64,000 nucleotides of DNA from Thermomonas sp. XSG (GTDB lineage: Bacteria > Pseudomonadota > Gammaproteobacteria > Xanthomonadales > Xanthomonadaceae): contig NZ_CP061497.1 in NCBI RefSeq assembly GCF_014678725.1, positions 1,132,001 to 1,196,000 of the forward strand, in the 5' to 3' direction. Below the pieces are notes generated by a model. The model searched no databases and was not told where the DNA came from. It saw nothing but the letters and a program-made list of their open reading frames with translations. Shown one piece after another: positions 27,280 through 37,445 of the stretch (positions are counted from its first letter, which is position 1; every line of letters starts with the position of its first letter). The translations under genes and the position numbers were made by a program.

Positions 27280-28995
27280 TCACGCGTCTTCCGTCACGCG
27301 CAGCACTTCCTCGATGGTGGTCTCGCCGCGCAGCGCCTTGGCGATGCCGACCTCGTACATCGTCGCCATGCCGGCCTCGCGCGCGAGCTTCTCGATCTCG
27401 TCCATGCCGGCGTGGCGCATCACCGCGCGGCGCACCGCGTCGTCCATCACCAGCAGTTCCATGATGGTGGTGCGGCCAAGGTAGCCGGTGGCAGACAGCG
27501 CGGACGGCACCGCCCTGTACAGGAAGATCTCGCCCTGCGGCTGGAAGCGGCGCAGGCCGAACTTCTCGATTTCCTCCGGCGACGCCGGGTACTTCTGCGC
27601 GTGCATCGGCTCCAGCCGGCGCACCAGCCGCTGGGCGACGATGCCGTTGACGGTGGAGGTGAGCAGGTAGTCTTCCACCCCCATGTCCAGCAGGCGGGTG
27701 ATGCCGCCGGCGGCGTTGTTGGTGTGCAGCGTGCTCAGCACCAGGTGGCCGGTGAGCGCGGACTGGATGGCGATGCGCGCGGTTTCCAGGTCGCGCATTT
27801 CGCCGATCATGATGATGTCCGGATCCTGGCGCACGATGCTGCGCAGCGCGCTGGCGAAATCCAGCCCGATCGCCGGCTTGGCCTGGATCTGGTTGATGCC
27901 CTCGATCTGGTATTCCACCGGGTCTTCGACGGTGATGATCTTGACCTTCGGCGTGTTGAGCCTGCTCAGCGCGGTGTACAGCGTGGTGGTCTTGCCGGAG
28001 CCGGTCGGGCCGGTCACCAGCAGGATGCCGTGCGGCTGCTCCAGTACCTTCTGGAAGCGCGGCATGAAGGCCGGGCCGAAGCCGAGCCGCTCGAAATCCA
28101 GCACCACCGTCTCGCGGTCGAGCAGGCGCATCACCACCGATTCTCCGTGCGCGGTGGGCACCGTGCTCACGCGCAGGTCCAGTTCCTTGCCCTGTACGCG
28201 CATCACGATGCGGCCGTCCTGCGGCAGGCGCCGTTCCGCGATGTTGAGCTTCGCCATGATCTTGATGCGGCTGATGATCGCGGCGGTCAGGTTGGTCGGC
28301 GGGCTTTCGCCCTCCTCCAGCACGCCGTCGATGCGGTAGCGCACCTTCAGCCGGTTCTCGAACGGTTCGACGTGGATGTCGGAGGCGCGCACCTCGACCG
28401 CGCGCTGGATCAGCAGGTTCACCAGCCGGATCACCGGCGCTTCCGAGGCAAGGTCGCGCAGGTGTTCGATGTCGTCGGGGCCGGCCTCGCCTTCCGCACC
28501 CTCGACGATGCCTTCCATCGTGCTGCGGCCCTGGCCGTGCCAGCGCTCGATCAGCTCGTCGATCTCCGAACGCACCGCCACCGCCGCACGCACCGCACGC
28601 CCGACTGCCAGCCGCACCGCGTCCAGCACGTAGGCGTCCTGGGGATCGGCCAGCAGCACGTCGACGCCGGCCGCGTCCGCCGCCACCGGCACCACGTGGA
28701 ACTGCTGCATGAACTTCACGCCCAGCGCCACCTCTTCTGGCGGCAGTTCCGGCACGTCCTTGCCGCTGCGCAGCGGCAGGTCCAGCGCAGCCGCGCAGGC
28801 CTCGGCGTGGTCGCGCTCGGACACCAGTCCCAGCCGCGCCAGCAGGTGCAGCAGACTGCCGCCGTCCTCCCCGTGCAGCCGCCGCGCGCGCGCCAGGTCC
28901 GGCTCCTTCAGCTTGCCGTGCTGCAGCAGCAGGGCGACGATGCGTTCGTCCGCATCCGCCTGCACCGGCTCGAACTGACTTGCAACTGCGTTCAC
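27280..28995 (-). CDS. gspE: Type II secretion ATPase GspE
   Basis: A 571-residue secretion ATPase. It has an N-terminal N1E domain, then Walker A GPTGSGKTTT near 325, the Asp box ITVEDPVEY, Walker B DIIMIGEMRD and the His box LSTLHTNNA. It powers pseudopilus extension. The usual C-terminal tetracysteine zinc motif is missing: the segments aligning with LCPDC and GCPKC read LEPMH and PSALS. The GTG at 28995 is chosen because GGAG lies 8 bases before it; a GTG at 29004 would overlap that site. Confidence 0.95.
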   Translation of the reverse strand: MNAVASQFEPVQADADERIVALLLQHGKLKEPDLARARRLHGEDGGSLLHLLARLGLVSERDHAEACAAALDLPLRSGKDVPELPPEEVALGVKFMQQFHVVPVAADAAGVDVLLADPQDAYVLDAVRLAVGRAVRAAVAVRSEIDELIERWHGQGRSTMEGIVEGAEGEAGPDDIEHLRDLASEAPVIRLVNLLIQRAVEVRASDIHVEPFENRLKVRYRIDGVLEEGESPPTNLTAAIISRIKIMAKLNIAERRLPQDGRIVMRVQGKELDLRVSTVPTAHGESVVMRLLDRETVVLDFERLGFGPAFMPRFQKVLEQPHGILLVTGPTGSGKTTTLYTALSRLNTPKVKIITVEDPVEYQIEGINQIQAKPAIGLDFASALRSIVRQDPDIIMIGEMRDLETARIAIQSALTGHLVLSTLHTNNAAGGITRLLDMGVEDYLLTSTVNGIVAQRLVRRLEPMHAQKYPASPEEIEKFGLRRFQPQGEIFLYRAVPSALSATGYLGRTTIMELLVMDDAVRRAVMRHAGMDEIEKLAREAGMATMYEVGIAKALRGETTIEEVLRVTEDA

Positions 28996-29022
28996 GCACG
29001 GCACTCCAACGGTCCGTCGCGG

Positions 29023-29028
29023 ACTTTA
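29023..29028 (-). promoter_or_regulatory. Possible -10 box of the xps operon
   Basis: TAAAGT on the minus strand lies 27 bases before the gspE GTG, in the gap after the purL terminator hairpins. No clear -35 is visible. Confidence 0.3.
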
Positions 29029-29057
29029 GCAGGCCGCGGGCCGGCGCCGAAACGACG

Positions 29058-29087
29058 ACGCCCGGTGGCTTGCGGGCCACCGGGCGT
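29058..29087 (-). terminator. Hairpin between purL and gspE
   Basis: ACGCCCGGTGGC and GCCACCGGGCGT form a 12-bp stem with a 6-base loop. On the minus strand it is followed by CGTCGTTTC, a weak T-rich tail. It lies downstream of purL and before the gspE promoter, so it probably insulates the two. Confidence 0.65.
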
Positions 29088-29124
29088 TCAATGGGTTCCC
29101 CACCGGCATTGCTCGATCAGCCCG

Positions 29125-29150
29125 GCCCGACGGCATGCAGACCGTCGGGC
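29125..29150 (-). terminator. First hairpin downstream of purL
   Basis: GCCCGACGG and CCGTCGGGC pair around an 8-base loop about 40 bases after the purL stop. It lacks a T-run and precedes the stronger hairpin at 29058-29087. Confidence 0.5.
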
Positions 29151-29189
29151 GTTCGCGGGCTCGCGGCTAGCGCCGCTCGAGTTCCCCGC

Positions 29190-32100
29190 TCACCCAACCC
29201 ACACCCTCGCGTTGCGGAACATCCGCTGCCACGGCGAATCTTCCGGCCAGTCGGCGGGCGCCCAGCTGAAGTTGGCGCTGCGCAGGGTGCGCTCGGGGTG
29301 TGGCATCAGCAGGGTGGCGCGGCCGTCGCGGCTGGCCACGCCGGCGATGCCGTCGGGCGAGCCGTTCGGGTTGGCCGGGTAGCTGTCGGCGATACGGCCG
29401 CCCTCGACGTAGCGCGCGGCCACGTCGACCGCGCCCTGGTCGATCACATTGGCGAACACCGCCCGACCTTCGCCGTGCGCCACCGCCACCGGGATGCGCG
29501 AGCCGGCCATGCCGCGCAGGAACAACGAGGGTGATTCGCCCACCTCCAGCAGCGCCAGCCGCGCTTCGTACTGCTCGCTGGCATTGCGCTGGAAGGTCGG
29601 CCAGTGCTCGGCGCCGGGGATGATGTCGCGCAGCTGGGCCATCATCTGGCAGCCGTTGCAGATGCCCAGCGAGAAGCTGTCCGCGCGGGCGAAGAAGGCG
29701 GCGAACATCTCGCGCAGCGCAGTGCGCTCGAGGATCGACGTCGCCCAGCCACGACCCGCGCCCAGCACGTCGCCGTAGCTGAAGCCGCCGCAGGCGGCGA
29801 GGCCGTGGAAATCCCTGAGGTCGAAGCGGCCGGCGATCAGGTCGCTCATGTGCACGTCGAAGGTATCGAAGCCGGCGCGGTCGAAGCCCCAGGCCATCTC
29901 GATCTGGCTGTTGACGCCCTGCTCGCGCAGGATCGCGACCTTCGGCCGCGCACCGGTCGAAACGAACGGCGCGGCGACGTCTTCGACGGTATCGAACGTC
30001 AGCACCGGCTGCAGGCCCGGCGCGTCGAAGCGGCGCACCGACTCGCGCTCGCTGTCGGCACCATCGGGGTTGTCGCGCAGCTTCTGCATTGCGTGCGTGA
30101 CCGACCACCAGGCGTCGAACAGCTCGTCCCAGCGCCACTTCGCCAGCTCGTCGTCGCCGTCGGCAATCCGCACCACCGGTGCGGTGGTGGGCACCGCGAT
30201 GCGCTGCGCGCATTCGATCAGGCCGTGGCGGGCGACCAGGTCGGCGAACGCGGCGCGCTCCTCGACCGGCACCTGCACCACCGCGCCCAGCTCCTCGTTG
30301 AACAACACCCGCAGCGGATCGCCGGTACGGCCGTCGCCCCAGCCGTCGAGGCGGATGTCGAGGCCCAGGTGCGAGGTGAACGCCATCTCGCACAGCGCGG
30401 CGAACACGCCGCCATCGGAACGGTCGTGGTAGGCCAGCAGCAGGCCGTCCTCGCGCGCGTCGCGCACCAGTTCGAACAGCGCACGCAGGCGCTGCGGGTC
30501 GTCCAGATCCGGCGCTTCGCCGCCGAACGCCGGCAGCGTGGCGCCGCCGTTGGCCTCCGGATGGCACTGCGCCAGCACCGAGCCACCCATGCGCTGGCGC
30601 CCGCCGCCGAGGCCGATCAGCCACAGCTCGGAGTCGACGTCGCGGCGCAGCAGCGGGGTCAGCTGGCCGCGCACGTCCAGCACCGGCGCGAACGCCGACA
30701 CCACCAGCGACACCGGCGACACCGATTTGTGCGCCTGGCCGTCGGCCTGGTACTGCGCCTGCATCGACAGCGAGTCCTTGCCGACCGGGATGCCGAGTTC
30801 CAGCTCCGGACACAGCTCCATGCCCACGGCTTTGACCGCGTCGAACAGCCGCGCGTCCTCGCCGGCATGGCCAGCCGCTGCCATCCAGTTGGCGGACAGC
30901 TTGATCCGGTTGAGCGATTCCAGCGGCGCCGCCATCAGGTTGGTGATCGCCTCGCCCACCGCCATCCGCGCCGAGGCGGCGGCGTCCAGCAGCGCCAGCG
31001 GGGTGCGTTCGCCCACGCTCATCGCTTCGCCGGTGAACCCGTCGAAGCCGGAGAGCGTGATCGCGCAGTCGGCCACCGGCATCTGCCACGGGCCCACCAT
31101 CTGGTCGCGCGCGGTCAGGCCGCCGACGGTGCGATCACCAATCGTGATGAGGAAGGACTTGGCCGCCACCGCCGGATGCGCCAGCACGCGCAGGCCGGCT
31201 TCGCGCAGGTCCAGCGCGTCGGTGTCGGCCTGCGGCCAGCGCGGCGGCGCCGGGTGCGCGGTGTCGCGGTGCATCTTCGGCGCCTTGCCGAACAACACGT
31301 CCATCGGCAGGTCGATCGCCGGCGGCTGGCCTTCATAGCCCACCCGCAGGTGTTCCTCGGCGGTGGCGACGCCGACCACCGCAAACGGGCAGCGCTCGCG
31401 CGCGCACAACGCCGCGAACTCGGCCACGCGCGACTGGGCCACGCCCAGCACGTAGCGTTCCTGCGATTCATTGCACCACAGCTGCATCGGCGACAGCGAG
31501 GGGTCGTCCTTCGGCACCTTGCCGAGGTCGATCACGCCGCCCACCCCGAAGTCGTGCAGGATCTCCGGGATCGCGTTGGACAGGCCGCCCGCGCCGACGT
31601 CGTGGATGCACAGGATCGGGTTGTCGGCGCCCCGCGCGACGCAGCGGTCGATGACCTCCTGCGCACGCCGCTCCATCTCCGGGTTGTCGCGCTGCACCGA
31701 GGCGAAGTCGAGGTCTTCGGCGGATTCGCCGGAGGCCACCGAACTGGCGGCGCCGCCGCCGAGGCCGATCAGCATCGCCGGACCACCGAGCACGATCACC
31801 GCATCGCCGGGCGACAGCCGCAGCTTGTCGACCTGGCTGCGATCGATGGCGCCAAGGCCGCCGGCCAGCATGATCGGCTTGTCGTAGGCGCGGGTGAGGC
31901 CCTCGCCCTCCGGCAGCTCGAAGCTGCGGAAATAGCCGGTCAGGTTGGGCCGGCCGAATTCGTTGTTGAACGCCGCCGCGCCCAGTGGGCCGTCGAGCAT
32001 GATCTCGAAGGCCGAGGCCATGCGCGGGTTGAGCGCGCGCTGCCCTTCCCACGGCTGCGGCAGCGTGGGAATGCGCAGGTGCGAGACCGAGAAACCGCAC

Positions 32101-33074
32101 AGCCCGGCCTTCGGGCGGCCGCCGCGGCCGGTGGCACCCTCGTCGCGGATCTCGCCGCCGGCGCCGGTGGAAGCGCCGGGGAACGGCGCGATCGCGGTCG
32201 GATGGTTATGGGTTTCCACCTTGATGCAGAACGCCGACGCGGTGACCGGCTCGCTGCGATAGCGCTGGGTGTCCGGGTCCGGGCGCCAGCGCGACGCGGC
32301 ATACCCTTCCACCACCGCGGCGTTGTCGCTGTACGCCGACAGCACGTGCTCGGGCGTGCGCGCCTGCGTGTTCTTGATCATCTTGAACAGCGAGACCGGC
32401 TGCGGCTGGCCATCGATCGTCCAGCTGGCATTGAAGATCTTGTGCCGGCAGTGCTCCGAGTTGGCCTGCGCGAACATCATCAGTTCGACGTCGTGCGGGT
32501 CGCGGCCCAGCTCGGCATAGCGCGCGCGCAGGTACTCGATCTCGTCGTCGGCCAGGGCCAGGCCGAGGCGCACGTTCGCAGCCTCCAGCTGCGCCAGCGG
32601 GATCACCTCGACATCGCCCGCAGGCTGCGCCGCGAACAGCGCAGCGCCGGCGTCGCGCGCAACCAGCAGCGACTGGGTCATCGGGTCGTGCAGCAGCCTG
32701 GCCAGTGCCGCCTGCATGGCGGCATCGTCCGGCCAGCCGGCCAGGTCGAGGCGCAGGCCGCGCTCGACGCGCCGCACCGGCAGGCCGGCGCCGCGCAGCA
32801 GTTCCGTGGCCTTGCTGGCCCACGGCGACAGCGTGCCCAGCCGCGGGACCACATAGCGGCTGACGGCGCCGGCTTCGGCGGCGGCGAAGCCTTCCTCCGC
32901 CTGCAGGATGCGACGCAGAGCGGCGGCATCGGGCGTGGCCCCGGGTTCGGGATCGATCCAGTAACCGTGCCAGGCGCCGGCGATGCGCAGGCCGGGCACG
33001 AGAGTCTGGAGACGGGCTTGCAGGCGGTCGCGGCGGAACGGCGACAGGGCGGGCGCGCCCTCGAGGACGATCAT
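29190..33074 (-). CDS. purL: Phosphoribosylformylglycinamidine synthase (long single-chain form)
   Basis: A 1294-residue enzyme, the normal size for the gammaproteobacterial single-chain form. In order it has a PurS-like N-terminus, a linker, two AIR-synthase-like halves ([15 protein letters not shown] near 215; [16 protein letters not shown]-type VETHNHP near 300) and a C-terminal class I glutaminase. The glutaminase has GICNGCQMM (nucleophile Cys) and MPHPER (His). It makes FGAM in purine synthesis, with glutamine as nitrogen donor. The ATG at 33074 gives the usual start [11 protein letters not shown]. It is monocistronic, with hairpins after it. Confidence 0.98.
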   Translation of the reverse strand: MIVLEGAPALSPFRRDRLQARLQTLVPGLRIAGAWHGYWIDPEPGATPDAAALRRILQAEEGFAAAEAGAVSRYVVPRLGTLSPWASKATELLRGAGLPVRRVERGLRLDLAGWPDDAAMQAALARLLHDPMTQSLLVARDAGAALFAAQPAGDVEVIPLAQLEAANVRLGLALADDEIEYLRARYAELGRDPHDVELMMFAQANSEHCRHKIFNASWTIDGQPQPVSLFKMIKNTQARTPEHVLSAYSDNAAVVEGYAASRWRPDPDTQRYRSEPVTASAFCIKVETHNHPTAIAPFPGASTGAGGEIRDEGATGRGGRPKAGLCGFSVSHLRIPTLPQPWEGQRALNPRMASAFEIMLDGPLGAAAFNNEFGRPNLTGYFRSFELPEGEGLTRAYDKPIMLAGGLGAIDRSQVDKLRLSPGDAVIVLGGPAMLIGLGGGAASSVASGESAEDLDFASVQRDNPEMERRAQEVIDRCVARGADNPILCIHDVGAGGLSNAIPEILHDFGVGGVIDLGKVPKDDPSLSPMQLWCNESQERYVLGVAQSRVAEFAALCARERCPFAVVGVATAEEHLRVGYEGQPPAIDLPMDVLFGKAPKMHRDTAHPAPPRWPQADTDALDLREAGLRVLAHPAVAAKSFLITIGDRTVGGLTARDQMVGPWQMPVADCAITLSGFDGFTGEAMSVGERTPLALLDAAASARMAVGEAITNLMAAPLESLNRIKLSANWMAAAGHAGEDARLFDAVKAVGMELCPELELGIPVGKDSLSMQAQYQADGQAHKSVSPVSLVVSAFAPVLDVRGQLTPLLRRDVDSELWLIGLGGGRQRMGGSVLAQCHPEANGGATLPAFGGEAPDLDDPQRLRALFELVRDAREDGLLLAYHDRSDGGVFAALCEMAFTSHLGLDIRLDGWGDGRTGDPLRVLFNEELGAVVQVPVEERAAFADLVARHGLIECAQRIAVPTTAPVVRIADGDDELAKWRWDELFDAWWSVTHAMQKLRDNPDGADSERESVRRFDAPGLQPVLTFDTVEDVAAPFVSTGARPKVAILREQGVNSQIEMAWGFDRAGFDTFDVHMSDLIAGRFDLRDFHGLAACGGFSYGDVLGAGRGWATSILERTALREMFAAFFARADSFSLGICNGCQMMAQLRDIIPGAEHWPTFQRNASEQYEARLALLEVGESPSLFLRGMAGSRIPVAVAHGEGRAVFANVIDQGAVDVAARYVEGGRIADSYPANPNGSPDGIAGVASRDGRATLLMPHPERTLRSANFSWAPADWPEDSPWQRMFRNARVWVG

Positions 33075-33102
33075 GTCCGGCAGCTGTTGGGGACGGCCCG
33101 CC

Positions 33103-33108
33103 ATTGTA
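33103..33108 (-). promoter_or_regulatory. Possible -10 box for purL
   Basis: TACAAT on the minus strand lies 28 bases before the purL ATG. No -35 match is evident. No PurR-type palindrome was recognised nearby. Confidence 0.4.
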
Positions 33109-33123
33109 GCCGAGCCGCGCAGG

Positions 33124-33140
33124 CCCGGCCCGCGGCCGGG
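33124..33140 (-). terminator. Hairpin after dsbC
   Basis: CCCGGCC and GGCCGGG pair around CGC immediately downstream of the dsbC stop on the minus strand. No T-run follows, so it is only a candidate terminator. Confidence 0.35.
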
Positions 33141-33141
33141 G

Positions 33142-33945
33142 TCAGCCGGCCTTGTTGTCCTTCGCCAGCGCGTCCAGACGCTCCAGCAGCGCGTCCGGCG
33201 GCAGGTAGCCGCCAAGCTGGTGGCCGTCCAGGGTCAGGATCATCGGCGTACCTTCCAGGCCCATCCGCAGCCCGGCGTTGTACTGCATGTCCACCGGCGA
33301 GCGCGGACAGGCGGCCTGCTGCACCGCGCGGTCGTTCTTGGCGTCGGTCAGGGCCTTGCGACGATCCGGGGCACACCACACCGCCACCATCTTGCGGTAG
33401 TCGGGGCTACCGATGCCGGCGCGCGGGAACGCCAGGTATTCCACCCGGATGCCGCGCTTGTTGTATTCGGCGATGTCGGTGTGGAACTTGCGGCAGTACC
33501 CGCATTCCACGTCGGTCAGCACCACCACGGTGTGCTTGGTGGCGCCGCTGGGCGCGAACACGATGCGGTCGGCCTCGGGCAAGGTGGCCAGAACCTGACG
33601 GCGCACCTTCGCCATCGCCTCGTCACCCAGGTCCTTGCGGGCGGCGATGTCGAACAGGTCGCCCTGGATCAGGTACTTGCCGTCATCGCTGACCCAGATC
33701 ACCTGGCCACCGGCAATGACTTCGCGGAAGCCGGGGATCGGCGCCTTGTCGATCGACTCGACCTGGATGCGCGGGTTCAGCGCACGCAGCGCGTCGCGCA
33801 CGCGCGCCTCCGGGGTGCCGGCGGCGAAGCTGGGCTCCTTCACGGTCGCCACCGGCTTGGCGGCGGTCGGCGTGGCGGGATCGGTGGACTGCGCGCAGGC
33901 GGACAGGCTGAGGCAGAACAGGGCGGCAAAGACGAAACGCTTCAT
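33142..33945 (-). CDS. dsbC: Thiol:disulfide interchange protein DsbC
   Basis: A 267-residue periplasmic disulfide isomerase with an N-terminal dimerisation domain (about 45-110). The C-terminal thioredoxin fold has the active site CGYC at 148-151 and a cis-Pro loop EGTPMI. It corrects wrong disulfides in exported proteins. The signal peptide ends LSLSAC at Cys17, which fits a lipobox, so this DsbC may be lipid-anchored rather than soluble. GGAG precedes the ATG at 33945 with good spacing. Confidence 0.93.
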   Translation of the reverse strand: MKRFVFAALFCLSLSACAQSTDPATPTAAKPVATVKEPSFAAGTPEARVRDALRALNPRIQVESIDKAPIPGFREVIAGGQVIWVSDDGKYLIQGDLFDIAARKDLGDEAMAKVRRQVLATLPEADRIVFAPSGATKHTVVVLTDVECGYCRKFHTDIAEYNKRGIRVEYLAFPRAGIGSPDYRKMVAVWCAPDRRKALTDAKNDRAVQQAACPRSPVDMQYNAGLRMGLEGTPMILTLDGHQLGGYLPPDALLERLDALAKDNKAG

Positions 33946-34044
33946 TGGAACTCCGATAGGGGCGCTGCATCCGACCCGGACCAGCACCATAGGTTCCGCA
34001 TTCTCGCATGTCGCCTTGGCCGGGGCCGGCCGCTCAAATGCGCT

Positions 34045-35007
34045 TCAGGCGCGTGGATGGTGCTGCGCGTGCAGGTTGCGCAGGCGGTCGCGGGCCACCA
34101 GGGTGTAGATCTGGGTGGTGGTCAGCGAGCTGTGGCCCAGCAGCACCTGCAGCGCCCGCAGGTCGGCGCCGTGATTGAGCAGGTGGGTGGCGAAGCTGTG
34201 GCGCAGTCCGTGCGGGCTGATCTTCGCGGGGTCGATGCCGGCCATCACGGCACAGCGCTTCACCAGCCCCCAGAACGCCTGCCGGCTGGGCGCGTCGCCG
34301 TCCGCCTCGACAAACAGCGCCTGCACCGTCGACGGCTGGCGCGCGCTGGCCAGCAGTGGCGCCCGCGCGTCGCGCAGGTAGCGCTCCAGCCAATGCCGCG
34401 ATTCCTCCCCAAGCGGCACCAGCCGCTCGCGGCCACCCTTGCCGGTCACCCGCAGCACGCCCTGGCGCAGGTTGAGCGCAGTGGCCGGCAGGCCAACCAG
34501 CTCGCTCACCCGCAGCCCCGCGGCGTACATCAGCTCCAGCATCGCGCGGTCGCGCAGCCCGATCGGGGTGGTCACGTCGGGGGCAGCCAGCAGCGCCGCC
34601 ACCTGCGCCTCGGACAGGGCCTTGGGCAGCAGCCGCGGCAGCGTCGGCGGCTGCAGCAATGCACAGGGATCGTCCCTGCGCATGCCGCTGCGCAGTGCGT
34701 GCGCGAAATAGGCGCGCAGGCAGGACAACAGCCGCGCGGTGCTGCGCGGCGTGTAGCCGGCCTCGGCGCGCATCGCGAGGTTGGCGAACAGGTCTTCACG
34801 ACGCGCCTGCGCCAACGCTGGCCGCCCCGCCGCACGCAGCCAGCGCGCCAGCCCCTGCAGGTCGGCGCGATAGGCCGACAGGGTGGCGCGTGACAAGCCG
34901 CGTTCAGCCCAGGCCGCATCGAGGAAACGCTCGATGCAGGCCGCATCCTCCTCCGCCAGTGGTGGCAGGCTGCGGGACAACTGGCGGCGGTCGGCGGCGC
35001 TGGGCAT
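34045..35007 (-). CDS. xerD: Site-specific tyrosine recombinase XerD
   Basis: A 320-residue recombinase with an N-terminal SAM-like core-binding domain. The catalytic residues are Arg166 (GLRVSEL), Lys190, His266 and Arg269 (HGLRH), His292 (LGHSS) and Tyr301. XerD works with XerC at dif to resolve chromosome dimers. The xerD-dsbC order on one strand is known from other gammaproteobacteria, which favours XerD over XerC or a phage integrase. No attachment site or mobile context is seen. Confidence 0.92.
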   Translation of the reverse strand: MPSAADRRQLSRSLPPLAEEDAACIERFLDAAWAERGLSRATLSAYRADLQGLARWLRAAGRPALAQARREDLFANLAMRAEAGYTPRSTARLLSCLRAYFAHALRSGMRRDDPCALLQPPTLPRLLPKALSEAQVAALLAAPDVTTPIGLRDRAMLELMYAAGLRVSELVGLPATALNLRQGVLRVTGKGGRERLVPLGEESRHWLERYLRDARAPLLASARQPSTVQALFVEADGDAPSRQAFWGLVKRCAVMAGIDPAKISPHGLRHSFATHLLNHGADLRALQVLLGHSSLTTTQIYTLVARDRLRNLHAQHHPRA

Positions 35008-35090
35008 GTGCGCAAGGGTAGAGCCCCGAACGCCCTTCCGGCACCTCCGCAGCGCGCAGGCGCGCGCCACGGCGCCTGTATCCTGTATCG

Positions 35091-35564
35091 ATGCCCGAGC
35101 ACGACCCTCCCGTCCGACGTTTCCCCGCCCTGATCGGTTGGCGCCTGCTGGCGCTGCTCTACGACTTCTTTCCGATGCTGGCGCTGTGGATGCTGCTGTC
35201 CACTGCCTTCACCCTCGGCTACACCTACCTCGGCCACCACCCGGCGCGGGAGAACATCGCGCCCTTCAGTGCGCTGCAGTGGCTGCTGTGGCTGTGCTGC
35301 TGGCTGGCCACCGGCGTGTACGCAACAAACAGCTGGCGCCGCGGCGGGCAGACGCTGGGGATGCGGCCCTGGCGACTGGAAGTGGTCGCCGCCAACGGCG
35401 GTGAACCGACAACGCGCGTGCTGTGGCAGCGCTACGCGATGGCCACGCTGTCCCTGCTGGCAGCCGGCCTTGGCCTCTGGTGGGCCTGGGTCGACCGCGA
35501 GGGGCTGACCTGGCACGACCGCGCCAGTGGCACACGCCTGCAACGGCGCCCCAAATCTCCCTGA
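35091..35564 (+). CDS. RDD family membrane protein
   Basis: A 157-residue protein with three to four hydrophobic helices (about 17-40, 60-80, 115-135). It has the RDD-like pattern of conserved Arg and Asp in the first helix ([14 protein letters not shown]), plus [15 protein letters not shown], which is characteristic of the family. The function of RDD proteins is not firmly known; some have been linked to ion transport. It is divergent from xerD and 16 bases ahead of the CPBP gene, probably in one transcript. Confidence 0.82.
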   Translation: MPEHDPPVRRFPALIGWRLLALLYDFFPMLALWMLLSTAFTLGYTYLGHHPARENIAPFSALQWLLWLCCWLATGVYATNSWRRGGQTLGMRPWRLEVVAANGGEPTTRVLWQRYAMATLSLLAAGLGLWWAWVDREGLTWHDRASGTRLQRRPKSP

Positions 35565-35580
35565 CCCGGCACGCGCGCAG

Positions 35581-36351
35581 ATGGACAACGACCGCCCTGC
35601 AACATCCGCCACCCGCATCGCCATCGGCTTCGTCTGCCTGTTCCTGCTCTACCAGTCCGCCGAGGGCGTGGGCGACCGCCTGTTGCACAGCTTTCCGGCC
35701 CAGGCCGGCTTGATGCTCGCCTGCGTGGTGGCGGCCTGGCCGGTGTCACGCTGGCTCGGGTTCCGCGGCCTGGACGCCTTTGCCCTGCCGCTGCGGGCGC
35801 GGACGCTGGCCTGGCTGCCGCCACTGCTGGTACTGGCCTTCGCGCTGAAGGCCGGGGCCCTGCACGCGGGTCTGGCGCTGGGGATCTACGCCCCTGACGC
35901 AACCAACCCATCACCGCTGAGCGGGTTGGCGGCGGCGCTGCCGATGCTGCTGCTGTCCACCTTCGTGCCGTCGATCGCCGAGGACATCCTCACGCGCGGC
36001 TTCCCCTACCGTGCCGCCGGTATCCGCTGGCGGCGGGGCGCCGCTTTCGTGGCGGCCAGCAGCCTGCTCTATGTCGCGAACCACCTCTACCGACTGACGC
36101 TGGGGCCGATGGAGTGGCTGATGCTGTTCGTTTTCGGGCTGGCCTATGCCACCGCGCTCTGGCGCACCGGCAGCCTGTGGGCCGCGGTCGGCCTGCACTG
36201 GGGCTGGAACCTGGGCAACGCCACGCTGGCCATCGCGATGCCGACCTCCACCGTCGACACCGACGGCGGCCGCCTCATGTCGATGGCGGCGCACCTTCTG
36301 ATGCTGGCCACGGTGCTGGCTGTCAGCCGCCACCGCGCGCCCGCCGGCTAA
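35581..36351 (+). CDS. CPBP family intramembrane metalloprotease
   Basis: A 256-residue protein with about seven to eight transmembrane helices. The CPBP/Abi motifs are present: AEDILTRGFPYRA (motif 1, usually EExxxR, here ED), NHLYRL (motif 2 His) and LHWGWNLGN (motif 3 His and Asn). Members cleave prenylated or membrane peptides, but most bacterial substrates are unknown. The change of the second motif-1 Glu to Asp may affect activity. It overlaps the lptG 3' end by 4 bases. Confidence 0.82.
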   Translation: MDNDRPATSATRIAIGFVCLFLLYQSAEGVGDRLLHSFPAQAGLMLACVVAAWPVSRWLGFRGLDAFALPLRARTLAWLPPLLVLAFALKAGALHAGLALGIYAPDATNPSPLSGLAAALPMLLLSTFVPSIAEDILTRGFPYRAAGIRWRRGAAFVAASSLLYVANHLYRLTLGPMEWLMLFVFGLAYATALWRTGSLWAAVGLHWGWNLGNATLAIAMPTSTVDTDGGRLMSMAAHLLMLATVLAVSRHRAPAG

Positions 36352-37445
36352 TTGCTGCGGCGGCGGAACAGCAGCCAGGACACCGCCAGCATCACCACCG
36401 GCGGCATCGCGTAGGCGATGCGGTAGTCGAAGCGGAAGATGCCGGCCAGCTCGCCGAAGATCCGCTGCAGCACCCAGAAGCCGAGCGCGAACACGATCCC
36501 GATGAACACCCGTTTGCCGTAGCCACCACTGCGCAACGAACCGAACGCGAACGGGATCGCCGCCAGGCACAGTGCCAGCACGTTGATGGGATAGAACCAG
36601 CGGCCCCAGTAGATGTCTTCGAATTCGCCGGCCTCCAGTCCGTTGCGGCGGCGGTACTCGATGCTCTGCGCCAGCTCGCGGCTGCCCATGTTGCGCGGCT
36701 TGGTCACGCTGGAGGCCAGCGCGGTCTCGTCCAGCTGCGACTTCCAGTGCTCCTGCGCGGTGCGGCTGCGGCTCACCGACTTGGCATGGAAGGTGGTGCG
36801 CTCGATCCCGCGCAACTGCCAGCCGCCGGGCCGGTGTTCGGCCACCTCGACGTTGGCGATGGACTGCAGGCGGCCTTCGGCGTCGAACTGGAACAGGCGC
36901 ACGCCGCGCAGTTCCAGCCAGCGGTCATCGCCACGCTGCTTCTGCTCGCCGCTCTGCGCGTTAACGAACATGTCGCCTTCGCGCGCCCACAGCCCACTGT
37001 ACTTGGACACCACCAGGTCGGTGTTGCGCACCGACTTCAGCGCCTGCGCGCGCTCCTCGCCCCACGGCGCCAGGGTCTCGCCATTCACCACCATCAGCAG
37101 GGTCAGCAGCGCCAGCGATGCCGCCACCGATGCCCCCAGGCGCCGCCGCGAGAGGCCCAGCGCGCGCAGGGCGGTCAGCTCCGAGGAGGCCGCCAGCTGT
37201 CCGAGGCCCAGCAACGCACCGATCACCGCGGCGGTCGGGAACAGGGTGTAGGCGCGCCACGGAATACTCAGTCCGGTGACCGCGATCGCATGGTTGGCGG
37301 TAAAGGCGCCCTTGCCGATGTCGCCGACGCTGTCGGCGAAGGCCAGCACCACATCCAGCCCGAGCAGTACGCCCCAGGCCAGCAGCACGCTGCCGATCAC
37401 CGCCCGCGCGATATAGCTGTCGTGCAGCCGCGGCCAGTGCTTCAT
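36348..37445 (-). CDS. lptG: LPS export ABC transporter permease LptG
   Basis: A 365-residue YjgP/YjgQ permease with six transmembrane helices (three near the N-terminus, three near the C-terminus) flanking a periplasmic beta-jellyroll. The late segment YWGRWFYPINVLALCLAAIPFAFG is characteristic of LptG. With LptF and LptB it extracts LPS from the inner membrane. The ATG at 37445 overlaps the lptF stop (ATGA). Confidence 0.95.
   Translation of the reverse strand: MKHWPRLHDSYIARAVIGSVLLAWGVLLGLDVVLAFADSVGDIGKGAFTANHAIAVTGLSIPWRAYTLFPTAAVIGALLGLGQLAASSELTALRALGLSRRRLGASVAASLALLTLLMVVNGETLAPWGEERAQALKSVRNTDLVVSKYSGLWAREGDMFVNAQSGEQKQRGDDRWLELRGVRLFQFDAEGRLQSIANVEVAEHRPGGWQLRGIERTTFHAKSVSRSRTAQEHWKSQLDETALASSVTKPRNMGSRELAQSIEYRRRNGLEAGEFEDIYWGRWFYPINVLALCLAAIPFAFGSLRSGGYGKRVFIGIVFALGFWVLQRIFGELAGIFRFDYRIAYAMPPVVMLAVSWLLFRRRSN

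Noticed and set aside
34045-35007. Tyrosine recombinase considered as a phage or island integrase
   Set aside because: Length, motifs and dsbC neighbourhood fit chromosomal XerD, and no attachment sites or mobile genes are nearby.
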